A stretch of DNA of 64,000 nucleotides, taken from Forficula auricularia (Eukaryota; Arthropoda; Insecta; Dermaptera; Forficulidae). Both the position numbers and the translations under genes were made by a program. The number at the start of each line of letters is the position of its first letter. The stretch's first letter is position 1. The stretch is from NCBI GenBank assembly GCA_024734495.1, contig JALMQS010000099.1:67058291-67122290 (forward strand), in the 5' to 3' direction. Under the pieces are notes generated by a model, which was not told where the DNA came from, did no database searches, and saw only the letters and a list, made by a program, of their open reading frames with translations. This document shows, in pieces, positions 1-59,105 of the stretch.

Positions 1-973
1 CTTATAACTTCCAACATTCATTTTTTATCTTATTTAATTTGCGTTTAGAGCAATTTATATAATAAATGATTTGTTTGGTACCTGACCCATCGTAGGGCCA
101 TCTGCTCTCTTTCCCTTTTCTATAGATATTATCATGGCGTTATATCTGACCAGATAAAATCAATAATCCCCCCCTCCAAAAAGCCTCATTTCCTCAGACA
201 GATATACAAACAGATAGATATTCTGGTGACACTAATAGGGTCCCAATCCATTTTTTACACGGAACCCTAAATAGATGAGATCTTCTATGTTTGTTGTAAG
301 AATTGTCAGCAGAACTCTCATTAATTAAGGCAGAAGATGAATTTACTTCATGAATGAAAGCGACCTTGCCAAAATGAATGATTTGACAAGTCTAGGGCTA
401 TGCAAAATTAACAGATGGTTCTTTGTTTACATACTCTCTCATTGCTGCCAAAAACACTCTTATTCATGAGACAATTTAATTATTATATCAGTCATTTGTG
501 TAATTTTATGTTTAGAAAAAGCAGTTTGATGATAAACCAATTTTCAAACATTTCAAAGACATTTCCCTTAGACAATTCTGCACTCTAATTAAAAAATCAG
601 TTGGGAAGATAATTCATTGTATTTTTGAGTATTTCTCTGTGGGTGGTTGAAAATTATTACTGTTAAATCCTATTAAAATTAATTTTTTTTGGCGAATATT
701 TTCATCCACACCCACGCGTGTAGATATAAAACATCTCATTAAAAACGACCTTAAAAATTTGAAATCAGAAACCCTTAGTGACATTCCTTTTTTGTTTTTT
801 AATAATTAAATGAAAACCCGTAGAATTAACTGTATATGAATTGTTAAGGATGTATTATTGAATGACTAGGTATATAATATTTTCGAAAAATTCTATATAC
901 TTTATTTTTATTTTAACGATGGTGTAGGAGATGGTCTGATTAATTAGCATAAAGAAAATAATACTTTTATTAT

Positions 974-1177
974 TAATTAAGTAATGGAGAGGGATTCAGC
1001 CAATGGGTAGCCTCTGCTGAATAAAAAACTCCCAATTATAGAAAACGTTTCGGCTTTAATTAAATAATGCCATCATCAGTTCCTAAGAGAGTATTTAGCG
1101 ACACAATTAATTTTATAAATAAATTGTCCGCAGGCAGAGTCTACCCATTGGCTGAATCCCTCTCCATTACTTAATTA
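974..1177. repeat. Inverted repeat with internal hammerhead-like motif
   Basis: Arms 974-1010 and 1141-1177 are perfect 37-bp inverted complements starting TAATTAAGTAATGGAGAGGG, and similarity continues inward. The interior carries a CTGATGA...GAAACG motif on the - strand. Confidence 0.85.
1044..1083 (-). ncRNA. Hammerhead-ribozyme-like motif
   Basis: Read on the - strand: CTGATGA, then TGGC...GCC able to form stem II, GAAA, palindrome ACGT and U. Bases before CTGATGA (GGAA) can pair with bases after the cleavage-site position (TTCT) as stem I. The fold is not computed. Confidence 0.55.
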
Positions 1178-1240
1178 TATACATATACAGCCATCAAATT
1201 GTATCAACTTTTATTATTAATTTTAAATTATGGACTAGTT

Positions 1241-1543
1241 AAAGAAATCACAAGTATTCGTCATTCTACTAGATCCTGGATTATTTTTAATTATTTTTCT
1301 GAAGGGTTGTTTTCACCCTCACTGGAATCGAACCCGAGGGTAGCTAATTGACCTGGATTGTTAATTTTGGCATTCAGGTTCGATTCCCGAGCGCGTGAAA
1401 ACAACTTGACATATTATTAAAAATAATTGGCTAAATGTCCATCTAAGTTCCCTAAGCCAATTATTAAAAAAAAAAATAAAAAAATAAAAATAATCTATTC
1501 CATCTCGGATCTAGTAGATGACAATGTCTTGTGATTTCCTTAG
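1241..1543. mobile_element. Two tRNA-derived SINE copies, head to head
   Basis: Two opposed copies meet near 1350. RNA polymerase III B-box sequences face each other: GGAATCGAACC at 1324 (- strand copy) and GGTTCGATTCC at 1377 (+ strand copy). The outer ends are inverted forms of the same tail, GATCTAGTAGATGAC...CTTGTGATTT. Related copies lie at 5721-5890 and 9210-9306. Confidence 0.75.
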
Positions 1544-2304
1544 AAATGTAAAGTCTACTTTTATCGGAAATGGTAAAATAGTAATATTGATTATTGTTTT
1601 TATTTTCTCTTTATTTTGATAATTAATTTTTTATACTGAATAATTCAATTTTCTAGAAAAATGTTTAAAGTCTAAAACAACCTGTTGACTAAATGGAAGA
1701 TTATTATCAAACAAAACTTTAACTTGAAATTGAAAGGAGACGAAATTAGCGAAGTGAAAGAACATAAAGAAAAAACGAAAGTTTGTTAACTACTGAATCC
1801 GAGGTGTTGGGGATGATTTTTATTAAATTTCAAAAGGGTTGATTTCACCACCTTGAGAAAAATACTTGCGAGAGTGGTTTATGCCAAATGGCTCATATAA
1901 TAAACATTTAAGGAACAACGGGCTAAGGTGACATGCATCACGATTCAACTGAGGGAATATTTAAAAGAAACGCTTATAATAACTGAACTAAGAAGGGGCA
2001 GCTGCTACAAACACTTATTTTTCAAGTATTGCTTACTGAGTGGAACTTCATGGTTAGTCAGAGATTAATCAAGATCCGAAATTTAAACATATAGTCATTC
2101 CACATAACTGGACCATGAATTCATATTCCATTATTGTGATATCGGCTCTAAACTAGTTGAAATCTTTGATACTCTTACTGATATACTATCTGAGTTGACT
2201 ACTTCTGCACTTACTTCATAAGAAAAAGCGATATCTTGTATTCTCATAATTTCTAATCTATTCTTGAGAAAGCTCGAAGACATTATATATAGTATATATA
2301 TATA

Positions 2305-2945
2305 TATATTAGATTGGTCCTTATTTTGGGTATTTTCGAATTTTTACGCTGGCAAGAGCTCATATGGCTCGAAATAAATAAAAAATATCCCCCAAGTTTC
2401 AAGTCTCTATCTCAATTATAACCTGTGCCCCCAGCGATGTAAGTTTCCCATCTAAATAACATGGTTTTTGGCATTGAACTATCAATTTTTTATTCCGCCC
2501 AAAATAATGGTTCAAATAATTTGAAACTCTGTAGACTTTATCTATATAATAATAGTTATCCCTCTAAATTTTTACAGATTTTTAGCTATTATAATTTTGG
2601 AGTCTATAACTTAATAACACTAAGATATAGCAGTATTTTATCTAGCTGTAACTCCAAAATAATAGTAGCTAAAAATCTGTGATAATTCTAATGGATAGCT
2701 ACTATTATAAGGATAAACTCTACAGAGTTTCAAATTTTTTGAACCATTAATTTGGCCGGAATAAAAAATTGATCCTACCAAAAACCCCATGTTATTTAGA
2801 CGGGAAACACATCGTTGAGGGCACAGGTTATAATTGAGATAGAGACTTGAAACTTGGGGGATTTTTATTTATTTATTTTGAACCATATGAGCACTTGTCA
2901 GCGAGAAAATTTGAAAATACCCAAAATAAGGACTACCCTAATATA
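2305..2945. mobile_element. Long fold-back element, arms about 300 bp
   Basis: Almost the whole segment is one imperfect palindrome. The left arm from GGTCCTTATTTTGGGTATTT is mirrored at 2915-2936, and matching continues to a centre near 2620-2640. The flanks are TA-rich, so no target duplication can be assigned. There is no ORF with family features; the small open frames at 2461-2682 and 2847-3035 are fragments of the arms. A DNA-transposon-derived fold-back or MITE is likely. Confidence 0.8.
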
Positions 2946-4267
2946 CTAGTATATATGATACGAATGCATTACAGGGCTGAGTTCAGTTACCCCAGAAGAG
3001 GGACCCACTTACCTTATTTCAGATTTCATTATTAGGTAACTGGGCTACGCTAAACTCCGTTCAAAAGGTTTCTTTTATAAATTATTTTTGCCCCCCCCCA
3101 CCCCAAGTGTAATCATTTATTCATGAAACAGAAATTTCAACATAAGATAAAATTTTAGTCCACTTTGTTTTAAGTAAGGTAAAGAACCTGTTCGGTGTTC
3201 GAAATCTCACGTTGTACATTATTTTTACAAAACAGATAATAATCTGACTCAAGCTTCATACTTAACATTGGAATGTAAAAATGGATTCAAGTATATACAC
3301 TAGAATTATTAAAAACTGGAAAATGCGCGAAATTGTAGCAGAAAGACATCCCACGACCCGGGTATCCCTGGGTCCAATTACCCAGATATTTAATTAGTAA
3401 CGGGTGAGCAGATGACACTCTCTTTGATTTTCTTTTATAAATTCAACGTTGCTACCCTCGGCAAAAAAACTTACTAAATTTATCAATTACCTATTCTAAC
3501 AATCATTCAAAATAGTTTTGGATATAAATTAAAATGTGGAATCTGTTTCATTTGGTTGAATGCCCTAATCTCATAATATTTATTAACTCATTTCCAAACA
3601 GTTCAAGTTCAGAGGTCAATCTTAATAACAAGTAATACAACTAGCTCATTTGTAATCACTTCCTGTTCCATATAATAAAAAGAATCATTAATTTTTGAAA
3701 AATGTTCGAGAAATGCAATAACCCAAACGATAAATCTTGGTTAAGAACGAAAAAAATTGAACTTTATCCGATTATCTCTGGTAGAAATATCAATAAAAAT
3801 ATTTTTATTTTTTGTCAAAAACACAGTTTATGTTATTTGAGCAAACAATTGTTTGCATTATCTTAGTTAAGTGGAATAATTATAATTTATTTTCTTCATG
3901 TAAATATTAATTTAACCAAATCCGCCCACATAAAGTACTCTGGCTTTTGGGAATTTATTCTTTTTGGCATTTTTTACACATTGTTTAAAAGTAAATTCTT
4001 TTAAAGATTCTTCCAAAACTTAAGAGAATCTGTACTTTATATTTTTCAAAATTCTCGCGTTAATTTAATAATTTTTAAAATAATATTTCTATTTATTTAT
4101 ATGAATTCACTAAGCAGTTTCGGCCACCATTAGTTAACCATTTTCAGAAATATCAATTGTTAATAAAACTATCGCATTCTTTTTTTTTGGCTTTTCGGCC
4201 TTTCTAGCCATAAGCCAATTTACGATACTATTTATTTGATTAAATTTGTCTCTACCCCGGGGGTTAG

Positions 4268-4346
4268 ATTTCAGCTCGAGTCGGACTCGAACCCAGGTCC
4301 ACTTGATTAGCAGGCTGACACGTTACCTACCTAGCCTACCCGACAC
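4268..4346 (-). repeat. tRNA-like SINE head
   Basis: The - strand shows an A-box-like stretch (TAGGCTAGGTAGG) and a perfect B box GGTTCGAGTCC. The acceptor and T-arm stems do not pair, so this is a SINE or a tRNA relic rather than a working tRNA gene. Confidence 0.5.
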
Positions 4347-5720
4347 CCCCTATCGCATTCTTTATTTCGTTTCATTGATTTTATAAACGTAAATTCAGAT
4401 TAATGTTTTGGTTTTTATTCTTGCTCGATTTTGAGGACATTAAGGTACTCTTTCTCTACTTAGAATGTAGACCCCAATTTGAAAACGTTTTTAAAGAAGG
4501 GGGGGGTGATTAAAAAATGAAATTGCTCTCGCGATCTCATCACTAGTACCTAGGTATATAGTCAAATAATTACCATTACTGACTATAAATTATCCAAGTT
4601 AGAACTTGAAACAAAATCGTTCATTTTCGGAATTTGTCACGAATTGATAGGAATCATAGCAATAAGTTAATTTTCAACTCCCTATACTTTTGTTTTAATT
4701 TACTATCAATTTAGATAAATATTCATTTTCGTAAAATTTTAACTTTATACACATATCCTTATACATCGGCAAAATTTGGCACTGATTGATCAAAGGGTCT
4801 AGAAATTAAAGTGATAATTTTATTGTTTTTGTATCCCTCCATTTCAGGCCCCAATTATTCACATCTGTTTTTAAGAATACATTTCAGCATTCTTAGCGTG
4901 GAAATTTTTTAATATGTATTTGTAATTTTAAGTTCGATTTCAACTTTGGGTTGATAAAAGGATTCCAGTTCCCAAACATTATCCTGTATCACTTGATTTG
5001 GCACCCACCTATTTACAAAAATAAAAAGTGTGTTGAATAGAACTCATTCCACGTAAATGGTGGACATACGTGGGGGGAAATTTATTGATTTAAATTAAAA
5101 TCCAAGATTGTAAATATAAATTCACCATTCGACCATAACCAAGTTAAAGGCATATGGCTAGTACAAACTGTAACTTTTTTACTTTCTCTGTATTCTATTC
5201 TCCGGCTTCTGAAATATGCATGACCATTGCAGAACAATCCAAATGGAGCACTTTAAACTGTAATCCAGAGAAAGCTGATAAGAGATTGTAATAACTTGAT
5301 GTATACATTGTTTTCATTACAGAATTTATATTTTCAATCTCAGAATGTAATTTCAATATATATATTTTTCCCTCATTTACTGAAGCGCAAGACATTTAAT
5401 TGAAGGCTTTATCACATATTTAAATTGTTATCTTTTATAAATAAAGTACTGGTGATCCTCTTATTGTGTGGTATCTATACAAAGCGATTTCATTATAAAA
5501 ATTCACAGATTTTAATTTATTTATATTTTTTGAAATTAAAAATATTTTATACGATTTCGGCGGGTTTCTTATTAGCCAGGGACCATGGCCTTTAAGCTCA
5601 CCTTCAGCCTGAATATGGATTTATATATTCGCTATAACCACTACTATCACCTAGTCCCCAAATAAACAAGCTTTTCAAAAGAAACTCTATCTTTTATTAA
5701 TAAAGTTCGAATATTGATTA

Positions 5721-5890
5721 AAAAAATCACAAGAGGGTGTCATCTACTCATTTATTAGATCGGATGAAATGAAATATTTCTAATTATATATAAGAAGGGT
5801 AGTTTTGTATCCCCTCAGGAATCGAACCCGAGTGCCAATGTCAGCATTCCGGTCCATTTGGCTATCCTGTAAAGTGCGAACCATTCTGAC
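5721..5890 (-). mobile_element. SINE copy, same family as 1241-1543
   Basis: Contains the shared tail (AAATCACAAGAGGGTGTCATC, inverted) followed by GGAATCGAACCCGAG, the inverted B box. About 170 bp. Confidence 0.65.
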
Positions 5891-6290
5891 ATATATTATA
5901 TGTCAGAAAATATTTTTGACTTGAATTATCTCAGGATATTGATAATTGATAGAGGATAGATCAAACTCGATGCAAAATTGTTTTCTTATCATTTTTATTA
6001 ATGTCCATATGTACGTTGGCTTTTAACGAATAATATTGCTATATGATCACTCGCGTATACCGCGATTTATATAAAGCGTGATTTCTATAAAACCTAATAT
6101 CTTCGTTATACGATGAAGAAGTAACTTCTTCACTTTTCATACCAAACCCAATTTTAAACAGCCACACCTCATATATTCATTTTAACTGTTTTTTTGCCTA
6201 TTTATTTCTCATTGTCCTTTTCATGTCATATCTTTTGTAGTTTGTGCAAATTGACAGTACTCCTCGCTTTTTTCAGCCCGCTAACCTTAA

Positions 6291-53054
<46,764 letters not shown>

Positions 53055-53985
53055 GTGAGTACACACCAATCTTTTAGCATTTCTTATAAATTTTTCAGCG
53101 GGAATAAGGACCCCTATTAAAAATAATCCTATTTTTTGTTGCCCTTGGATCTTTTTCTGCTAGTGTTTGGTATTTTATCCATTTTACAGCTGGTTCTAAT
53201 ACTTGCCAAAACTTAATTATAAGCAACAAGCATATGCTTATTTTTCCCTGCTAGTGTAAATTATGAAGCATATGTGTCAAATTTTTATCAATTTTTTAAA
53301 AATACAACATGGAATATCTCAACATATACCAGGCTCTATCTAAAAAGAAATTTGAGTAAAATTTTATGTTCTACTGTTTGTCTGTGCCTTCTTTAATAAA
53401 TTATAGTATTCATAGGGGTTAAAATAATTTCTAAACATAATCTGCTGGAAGACTTATACTTATTATATAACGCAGTTACCTCATAGGGAAATCTCAATTG
53501 GGATAAAAGTGCTCGACCGATCGATAATTTCAAACATTTCAACGATTTTCATAAATATCGATTTCAAAATTTCAGGAGGATCTTAAAATTTTCAAATTAT
53601 TAGGTTATTTAAAATAATTCTATATAGAAAACATTTTTTGTTTTGAATAATATATTGGTTCTCGAAATGAAATAAAATTGTTGCATAGTGAAATGGCCAA
53701 CAGTTTTTTTTTTTCTTTATTAGATATTTATTCAAATTTATTGCAAATTTCATATCTGTGTGTTATTTTCATTTATTTTTTATATCAAATAATTATTATT
53801 AGGAAATTTACATTTTAAAGGGTAGTTTATTTGAAGTCCAATTTGAAAAAACGCTAATAAGTCCGTTGAATTTTTTTTAAATATGATAATTAATAGATAT
53901 TATAAAACAATTAATTATGAATCATTTAATACCATTTTGAACGAAATCGGATTGGGTATCTTTTCGAGAAAATCGTTCAAAAACC

Positions 53986-54085
53986 NNNNNNNNNNNNNNN
54001 NNNNNNNNNNNNNNNNNNNNNNNNNNNNNNNNNNNNNNNNNNNNNNNNNNNNNNNNNNNNNNNNNNNNNNNNNNNNNNNNNNNNN
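53986..54085. other. Assembly gap, 100 N
   Basis: Exactly 100 N, a conventional placeholder. It ends inside an LTR: bases equivalent to 59106-59578 are missing from the left copy, so at least 473 bp plus the left insertion junction are hidden. Open frames crossing it are artefacts. Confidence 0.95.
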
Positions 54086-54376
54086 CTCGCCAGCCACTTG
54101 CTCTCCAGTCCTAACAACGACTCCCCCTCGCCTCTGGCTTCTCTAGGCGAGCCGGCCTCCCGCACACATACCAACACACACCTCCGAGCGGCCGCCGTCG
54201 CCGCATCTCTCCCTCTCTGTCCCACCTTCCGTTAGAGGCAAGAATCCCTTAGTCAAATCGGTTCACTTTGCATCGGATTACATTCGCATTCGCATCTCAC
54301 TCACACTACTCTCACTAACACTAATATATTTCTTACTAACACTAATGTATTTCATGTCCTAGGCCTGGACCTTACA
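54086..54376 (-). repeat. LTR (3' LTR in element orientation), truncated by gap
   Basis: 291 bp identical to 59579-59869 except one base (CCCCCTCGCC here, CCCCCTAGCC there). Confidence 0.92.
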
Positions 54377-56060
54377 TCCCTCCCGGTTTTCCAAAAGATG
54401 ATTATGTCCTTGGACATAATCATCCTTTTAAGGTTTCCCGGGGTGTGGTTCATGGCCATGCACCGAATGTGAATAATTCTAAAATTACTACCGGATGTCA
54501 ATGTTCGATTCCTTTAGTGGTCTGCTTCCCCTTCCCGTAGTTCTGTGCTAACTACTAATCACTCTCTTGTACTAATACGCTCGACAGGGGAAACCCCATT
54601 CGTGGACAAGAACACGCACTTAATGTTCCTAACTTGCTGGAGTGACTGCAGGTCGGCCTGTAGTATCAGTCATTCACCTTTCGCCGTTGCTGACTTCTGT
54701 TACTACCTCGAACCCCTGCACCGGAACATATGACGTTGGTCCATACCCGCACTCTCCTCGTAGTTAGATGATACCGGTGGTCGCCATGTTGACCACCTGA
54801 GTTGAGCTCGAAGGCCGGCGTCTCACAGCATAGGTGAACCTCCTTAAAGCTATCGAAACCATGATACCAACGAGAGCCGGAGTGGGATGGCCCCCGTGGA
54901 TCAAGCAGCTTTCACAGGAGTACCTCCCACAGACAGGGTGGTTTGACGTCACTGGTCCCTCGGCATAATAGAAGAAAATACCGCACTTATACAAGTCGGT
55001 CGCGCTAGAGTATGGGTGTCACAAGACCAACGGTTCGATTAGTCGCCATTGTTCTATGAAGCCCGGGTGCAGGAGCGTAGGTGATGGAAGTCCTGTCCAA
55101 CTGCGAACCACTGGTACGGCGACATGACTCGAGTTCGTAGGGGCCTGTATCACTGGGGTTATGCACTCAAAATCTCGTCACTTCAGTTTATGTTTTTTAG
55201 GGGAAGCAACACTACCACTGCAAGAAATCTCCGTACTCATAACCTTAATACTAACATAACATAGACTTATATATAGACTTAATTCTATAGAGACTACCCC
55301 TTTGAGTACAGCAGGTAATCCCGTAATTTCACTGGCCTTAACATTCACTAGTACAAAGGGGATCAATTTCGCGTAGAAGGAGCGCATCGGTCATCTCTTA
55401 ACACATTCAACTATCCTCGGATGACGGATACCTTCCCTTCCATGGCCCCAACTCGTTTAAGGCGACCCCTGCCACAGGTCCCACGGTGTCACCGCCCTAC
55501 TTCATAAATTAAAGAATTTTCTCTTCGGCGGTCGGCCCCGACCGCCCTAACTTCTCTCACCTAATTACCGGTACGTGTAAAAGAAACACCACCTAGCGGT
55601 GGGTCGCAAACTATTTCAGCCCGTCTCCACGCACTGGCCCCAATGGCATCACGGCCAGCAAGAAGTTACCATCACCTTTAAAACTCTCGAAAAACTTAAA
55701 GGAGACAGTCTCTGACAAAAGTCTTTTCCCCACCCGTTAGCAAAACGCGCGAAATCCGCTTAAGCAAATCATTTGTTAATTAATATTCAACTCCTCGGTG
55801 AATACTACTCATTCCTAACGCAGGTCTAACATAACAAATTTCGTTTCAGAAGTCTTCCTCCCTTTGTCTCTGCTCTTTTGCGGGGGGGGGGTTCTAACTC
55901 TCCATGGCGTTCCTCAAATTTGATTTTTGCTTTATTTCTCCTAGATTACTCCTCCCGACCACCTTGGTCTTCCTCCCGAGATACGTTAGCCCCAATTCCA
56001 AATGTCCTCTACTACACACCAAGAAAAATAGGAAACGACTATCCCACAATTTTCTCACCC
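54377..56060. other. LTR element interior, GC-richer part without recognised genes
   Basis: About 1.7 kb clearly richer in GC than its surroundings. All six frames are broken into short pieces, and I see no YxDD, zinc-knuckle or protease motif. It could be decayed gag-pol or captured DNA. Confidence 0.6.
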
Positions 56061-56061
56061 T

Positions 56062-56490
56062 AGTGCTACCAATTTTCTTCTCCGGGGATGACGGTTCCGG
56101 GAACATCTCTAGCAGAGATGCCCCTTCCTCGTTACAGAACTTCCCCTCCCTGCTTCCGTGGTGGTCGAGGCGCCGCTTACGGCCAACTCCTCTGTACCCC
56201 CATTTGCAGATCGGGTTATCTCATGATTTCCCCACTCACTTGGTTTGAACCCATAATTTAGCCTGAACCCGTTTCTCTGTAGTGCTACCAAGTTTCTTCT
56301 CCATGTACTCATCGCACTTCTCCGGGGATGACGATTCCGGAAACATCTCTAGCAGAGATGCCCCTTCCTCGTTACAGAACTTCCCCTCCCTGCTTCCGTG
56401 GTGGTCGAGGCGCCGCTTACGGCCAACTCCTCTGTACCCCCATTTGCAGATCGGGTTATCTCGTGATTTCCCCACTCACTTGGTTTTTCC
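56062..56490 (-). repeat. 240-bp direct repeat inside LTR element
   Basis: TCCGGGGATGACG begins at 56081 and again at 56321, and about 165 bp are nearly identical. A piece (ACATCTCTAGCAGAG) recurs at 57796. Confidence 0.92.
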
Positions 56491-57345
56491 TCAGTAGACA
56501 GCTCAAAATTTGCCAAAAAATATGACTCAAAAAAAATTTTCTCAAAAGGGCTCAAAATTGCTCAAAAAATGGCTCAAAGTCTTCCTCAAAAATGACTCAC
56601 AAATTCCTCCCAAAAATGACTCAAAAATTCCTCCCAAAAATGGCTCAAAATCTTCCTTGGAAAAGGTCTCGGGATGTTTCTCAAAAATAACTCAAAATTC
56701 TTTCCTCAAAAACCGTCTCAAAATTTCACTCAAAATGTCTCGAAGTTTTTCTCAAAAATGACTCAAAACTTTTTCCTTAAAAACGACTCAAAAGATTCCT
56801 CCCAAAGATGGCTCAAAATCTTCCTGGGAAAAGGTCTCGGGGTTTTCCTCAAAAATAACTCAAAATTCTTCCCTCAAAAACTGTCTCAGAATTTTCCTAA
56901 AAGATAGCTCGAAATTCTTTCCTCAGAATGGTTCAAAAATTTGCTCAAAGAATGGCTCAAAGCTTTCCTCAAAAATGACTCAAAAATTCCTCTCAAAAAT
57001 GGCTCAAAATCCTCCTTGGAAAAGGTCTCGGGATTTTCCTCAAAAATAATTCAAAATGCTTCCCTCAAAAACTGTCTCAAAATTTCACTCCAAATGTCTC
57101 AAAGTTTTCTCAAAAATGACTCAAAAATTTTTCCACGAAAACGACTCAAAAAATTCCCCCCAAAAATGGCTCAAAATATTCCTTGGAAAAGGTCTCGGGA
57201 TTTTCCTCAAACATAACTCAAAATTCTTCCCTCAAAAACCGTCTCCCAAAATTTTCTTCAAAAAATGACTCAAAATTTTCTCAAAAAAAATGGCTCAAAA
57301 TCTTTCTTGAAAAAGGTCTCGGGATTTTCTTCAAAATAATAGTTC
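56490..57345 (-). repeat. CTCAAAA-rich higher-order tandem repeat
   Basis: Short CTCAAAAATGA-type units nested in longer periods: GGCTCAAAAT...GGTCTCGGG recurs at 56642, 56810, 57001, 57168 and 57292. The overlapping open frames are Lys/Ser/Asn-rich by-products. Confidence 0.88.
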
Positions 57346-57721
57346 AAAATTTACACGCTGACTTCACAAAATTACAACACCCAAAATGTTCATTTACCGC
57401 GCTTGTAAATAATTCCAAATAGTGATCATCTAAATATTTCTATTATTTTTTTTTCCTAGGCTAGTAACCCATAATTTGAGACAATTTACAATTATACAAA
57501 CACACAGCTCACTAACGTCCTCCTGGACCGGACAGCTAATGATATTCGTAAAAACATATCTCAAATTTGCCGCCCCCTTGGAAAGTGAAGATTCCGATTT
57601 TCAAGACTTTATTCTCCTAATAATTTCATTTGTTCAACTAGTAAATTATTTCAAAAAATTTTCACAGCCTTCCTAAAATTTTTAGAACTTTATTTATTTA
57701 TCACAAAAATAATGTGCGGGT

Positions 57722-57753
57722 GGCGCTCTCAACTGAAGTCGAGCGAGCGCCCG
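57722..57753. repeat. Hairpin motif, copy 1 of 3
   Basis: GGCGCTCTCAACTGAAGTCG then AGCGAGCGCC, a stem-loop with some changes relative to copies 2 and 3. Confidence 0.75.
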
Positions 57754-57820
57754 ATTTCAAAAATTTCTCATTGATTCTCGATGAAGGTTCCGGGGACATC
57801 TCTAGCAGAGGTGCCCATCC

Positions 57821-58024
57821 GGGCCCCTTACACACAGTAGGACCCCCTGACTTAACGGGTCTTGTCACGGCGGGCCCCTTACACACAGTAGGACCCCCTG
57901 ACCTATCGGTGCTAGTCCTGGCGGGCCCCTTACACACAGTAGGACCCCCTGACCTATCGGTGCTAGTCATGGCGGGCCCCTTACACACAGTAGGACCCCC
58001 TGACTTAACGGGTCTTGTCATGGC
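57821..58024. repeat. 51-bp tandem repeat, four copies
   Basis: Units start GGGCCC at 57821, 57872, 57923 and 57974, with a fifth start at 58025. The period is 17 codons, so frames stay open on both strands (57714-58154 + and 57701-58021 -). Copies 1 and 4 share one variant (TTAACGGGTCTTGTC), copies 2 and 3 another (CTATCGGTGCTAGTC). Confidence 0.95.
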
Positions 58025-58542
58025 GGGCCCTCTTCAAATTCTTCCAAAAATATTCACCCCAACTTTCACTCTGAAAATTTTTGAAATCGTTAACCCCACA
58101 AATTATACGAGTTTATTCACCATGCTGGCTCAAGACGCAAAAAAAATAAAATGATGTTCCGGGTTTTCCAAAATTTGCAATATTCAAATCTATATAGATA
58201 CACCTCGTACGCTTCAACAATTACTCCAGGATTAATAAAACACGTTTATGAGCTTCCGATACTAATATTTTGAAAAATTTTACATAATAGAAATTTTTTG
58301 GTCCAAAAATCCTCTCAACACCTTCAACTTCTATTTAGACCTCAATACTAAAGTAATTAGAAATTAAAATGTTTGCTCACAAATATATAATCCAAACCTT
58401 GAATTTTAAAATTCAGATAAATCCCCTAACTTTTCTGAAATAAAATTCTACCCCAAATTATCCCGAAATTTTCAAAATTCTCTCCTTAAAATTTTCTTGA
58501 AACCTTACTTGACCCAAATTCTTTCCTAAATTTATGCACGAG

Positions 58543-58573
58543 CGACGCTCTCAACTGAGTTGAGCGAGCGTCC
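58543..58573. repeat. Hairpin motif, copy 2 of 3
   Basis: CGACGCTCTCAACTGAGTTG then AGCGAGCGTCCG. CTCAACT/AGTTGAG pairs perfectly, and the flanking CGCT/AGCG extends the stem. Confidence 0.8.
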
Positions 58574-58976
58574 GATTTTAAAATTATCAACATTTCTCTT
58601 TCCAAAACTAAACTTATTTACCTCCAAATAAATTCCCCTCTGAAAATTCTGAAATGAAATCGTCAATCCCGCTTCTGTGCTTACCTCAGTGTCCCCACCT
58701 TGGGTATTCCTGTATCATCCGTTGAAGCTTTCGCGAATATTGTCCCTCTCCCCCTTTCTGGCCCTCCGCCATGTTTGCCGCCCTTACGGCCTAGCTCCTT
58801 CGCAAAAAGAAAAATTCACAATAGCTCAAAGCTATCAAAATGGTTCCAAAACTTATCGTTTAATAATGTTATCCTTAAAATTTTCTCGAAATTTATCTTC
58901 TCCAAAAATTTCCCGACATTTGGCCCGAATTCTCTCTTATATATCATAAACTTTTGTTTTCCAATTTATGCATGGG

Positions 58977-59009
58977 CGACGCTCTCAACTGAGTTGAGCG
59001 AGCGTCCGA
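58977..59009. repeat. Hairpin motif, copy 3 of 3
   Basis: Same stem-loop as copy 2, about 80 bp from the primer-binding-site candidate, i.e. in the untranslated leader of the element's - strand transcript. Confidence 0.8.
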
Positions 59010-59086
59010 TTTCAAAATTTTCAAAATTTCCCTTTTCAAAATTATTTACCCCAAATTGCACTCTGAAAATTTTAAAATCGTTTACC

Positions 59087-59102
59087 CCACACCTCGACAC
59101 CA
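59087..59102 (-). promoter_or_regulatory. Primer-binding-site candidate
   Basis: TGGTGTCGAGGTGTGG starts two to three bases after the LTR. The complement ends CCTCGAC-A-CCA, a normal tRNA acceptor strand plus discriminator and CCA. The isotype is not resolved. Confidence 0.6.
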
Positions 59103-59105
59103 ATT

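Noticed and set aside
5195..5395. 66-codon open frame on the - strand
   Set aside because: No motif, no conservation signal visible, AT-rich chance frame.
53883..54225. Open frames containing runs of X
   Set aside because: They cross the 100-N gap and are artefacts.
56510..57422. Several overlapping Lys/Ser/Asn-rich open frames
   Set aside because: By-products of the CTCAAAA tandem repeat; the same peptide recurs in different frames.
57821..58024. CRISPR-like regular spacing
   Set aside because: The 51-bp units are contiguous tandem copies without spacers, in a eukaryotic LTR element.
57714..58154. 146-codon frame with 17-residue repeats
   Set aside because: Open because the 51-bp period is a multiple of three and both strands are open; no start context or domain. 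Kept as a repeat only.
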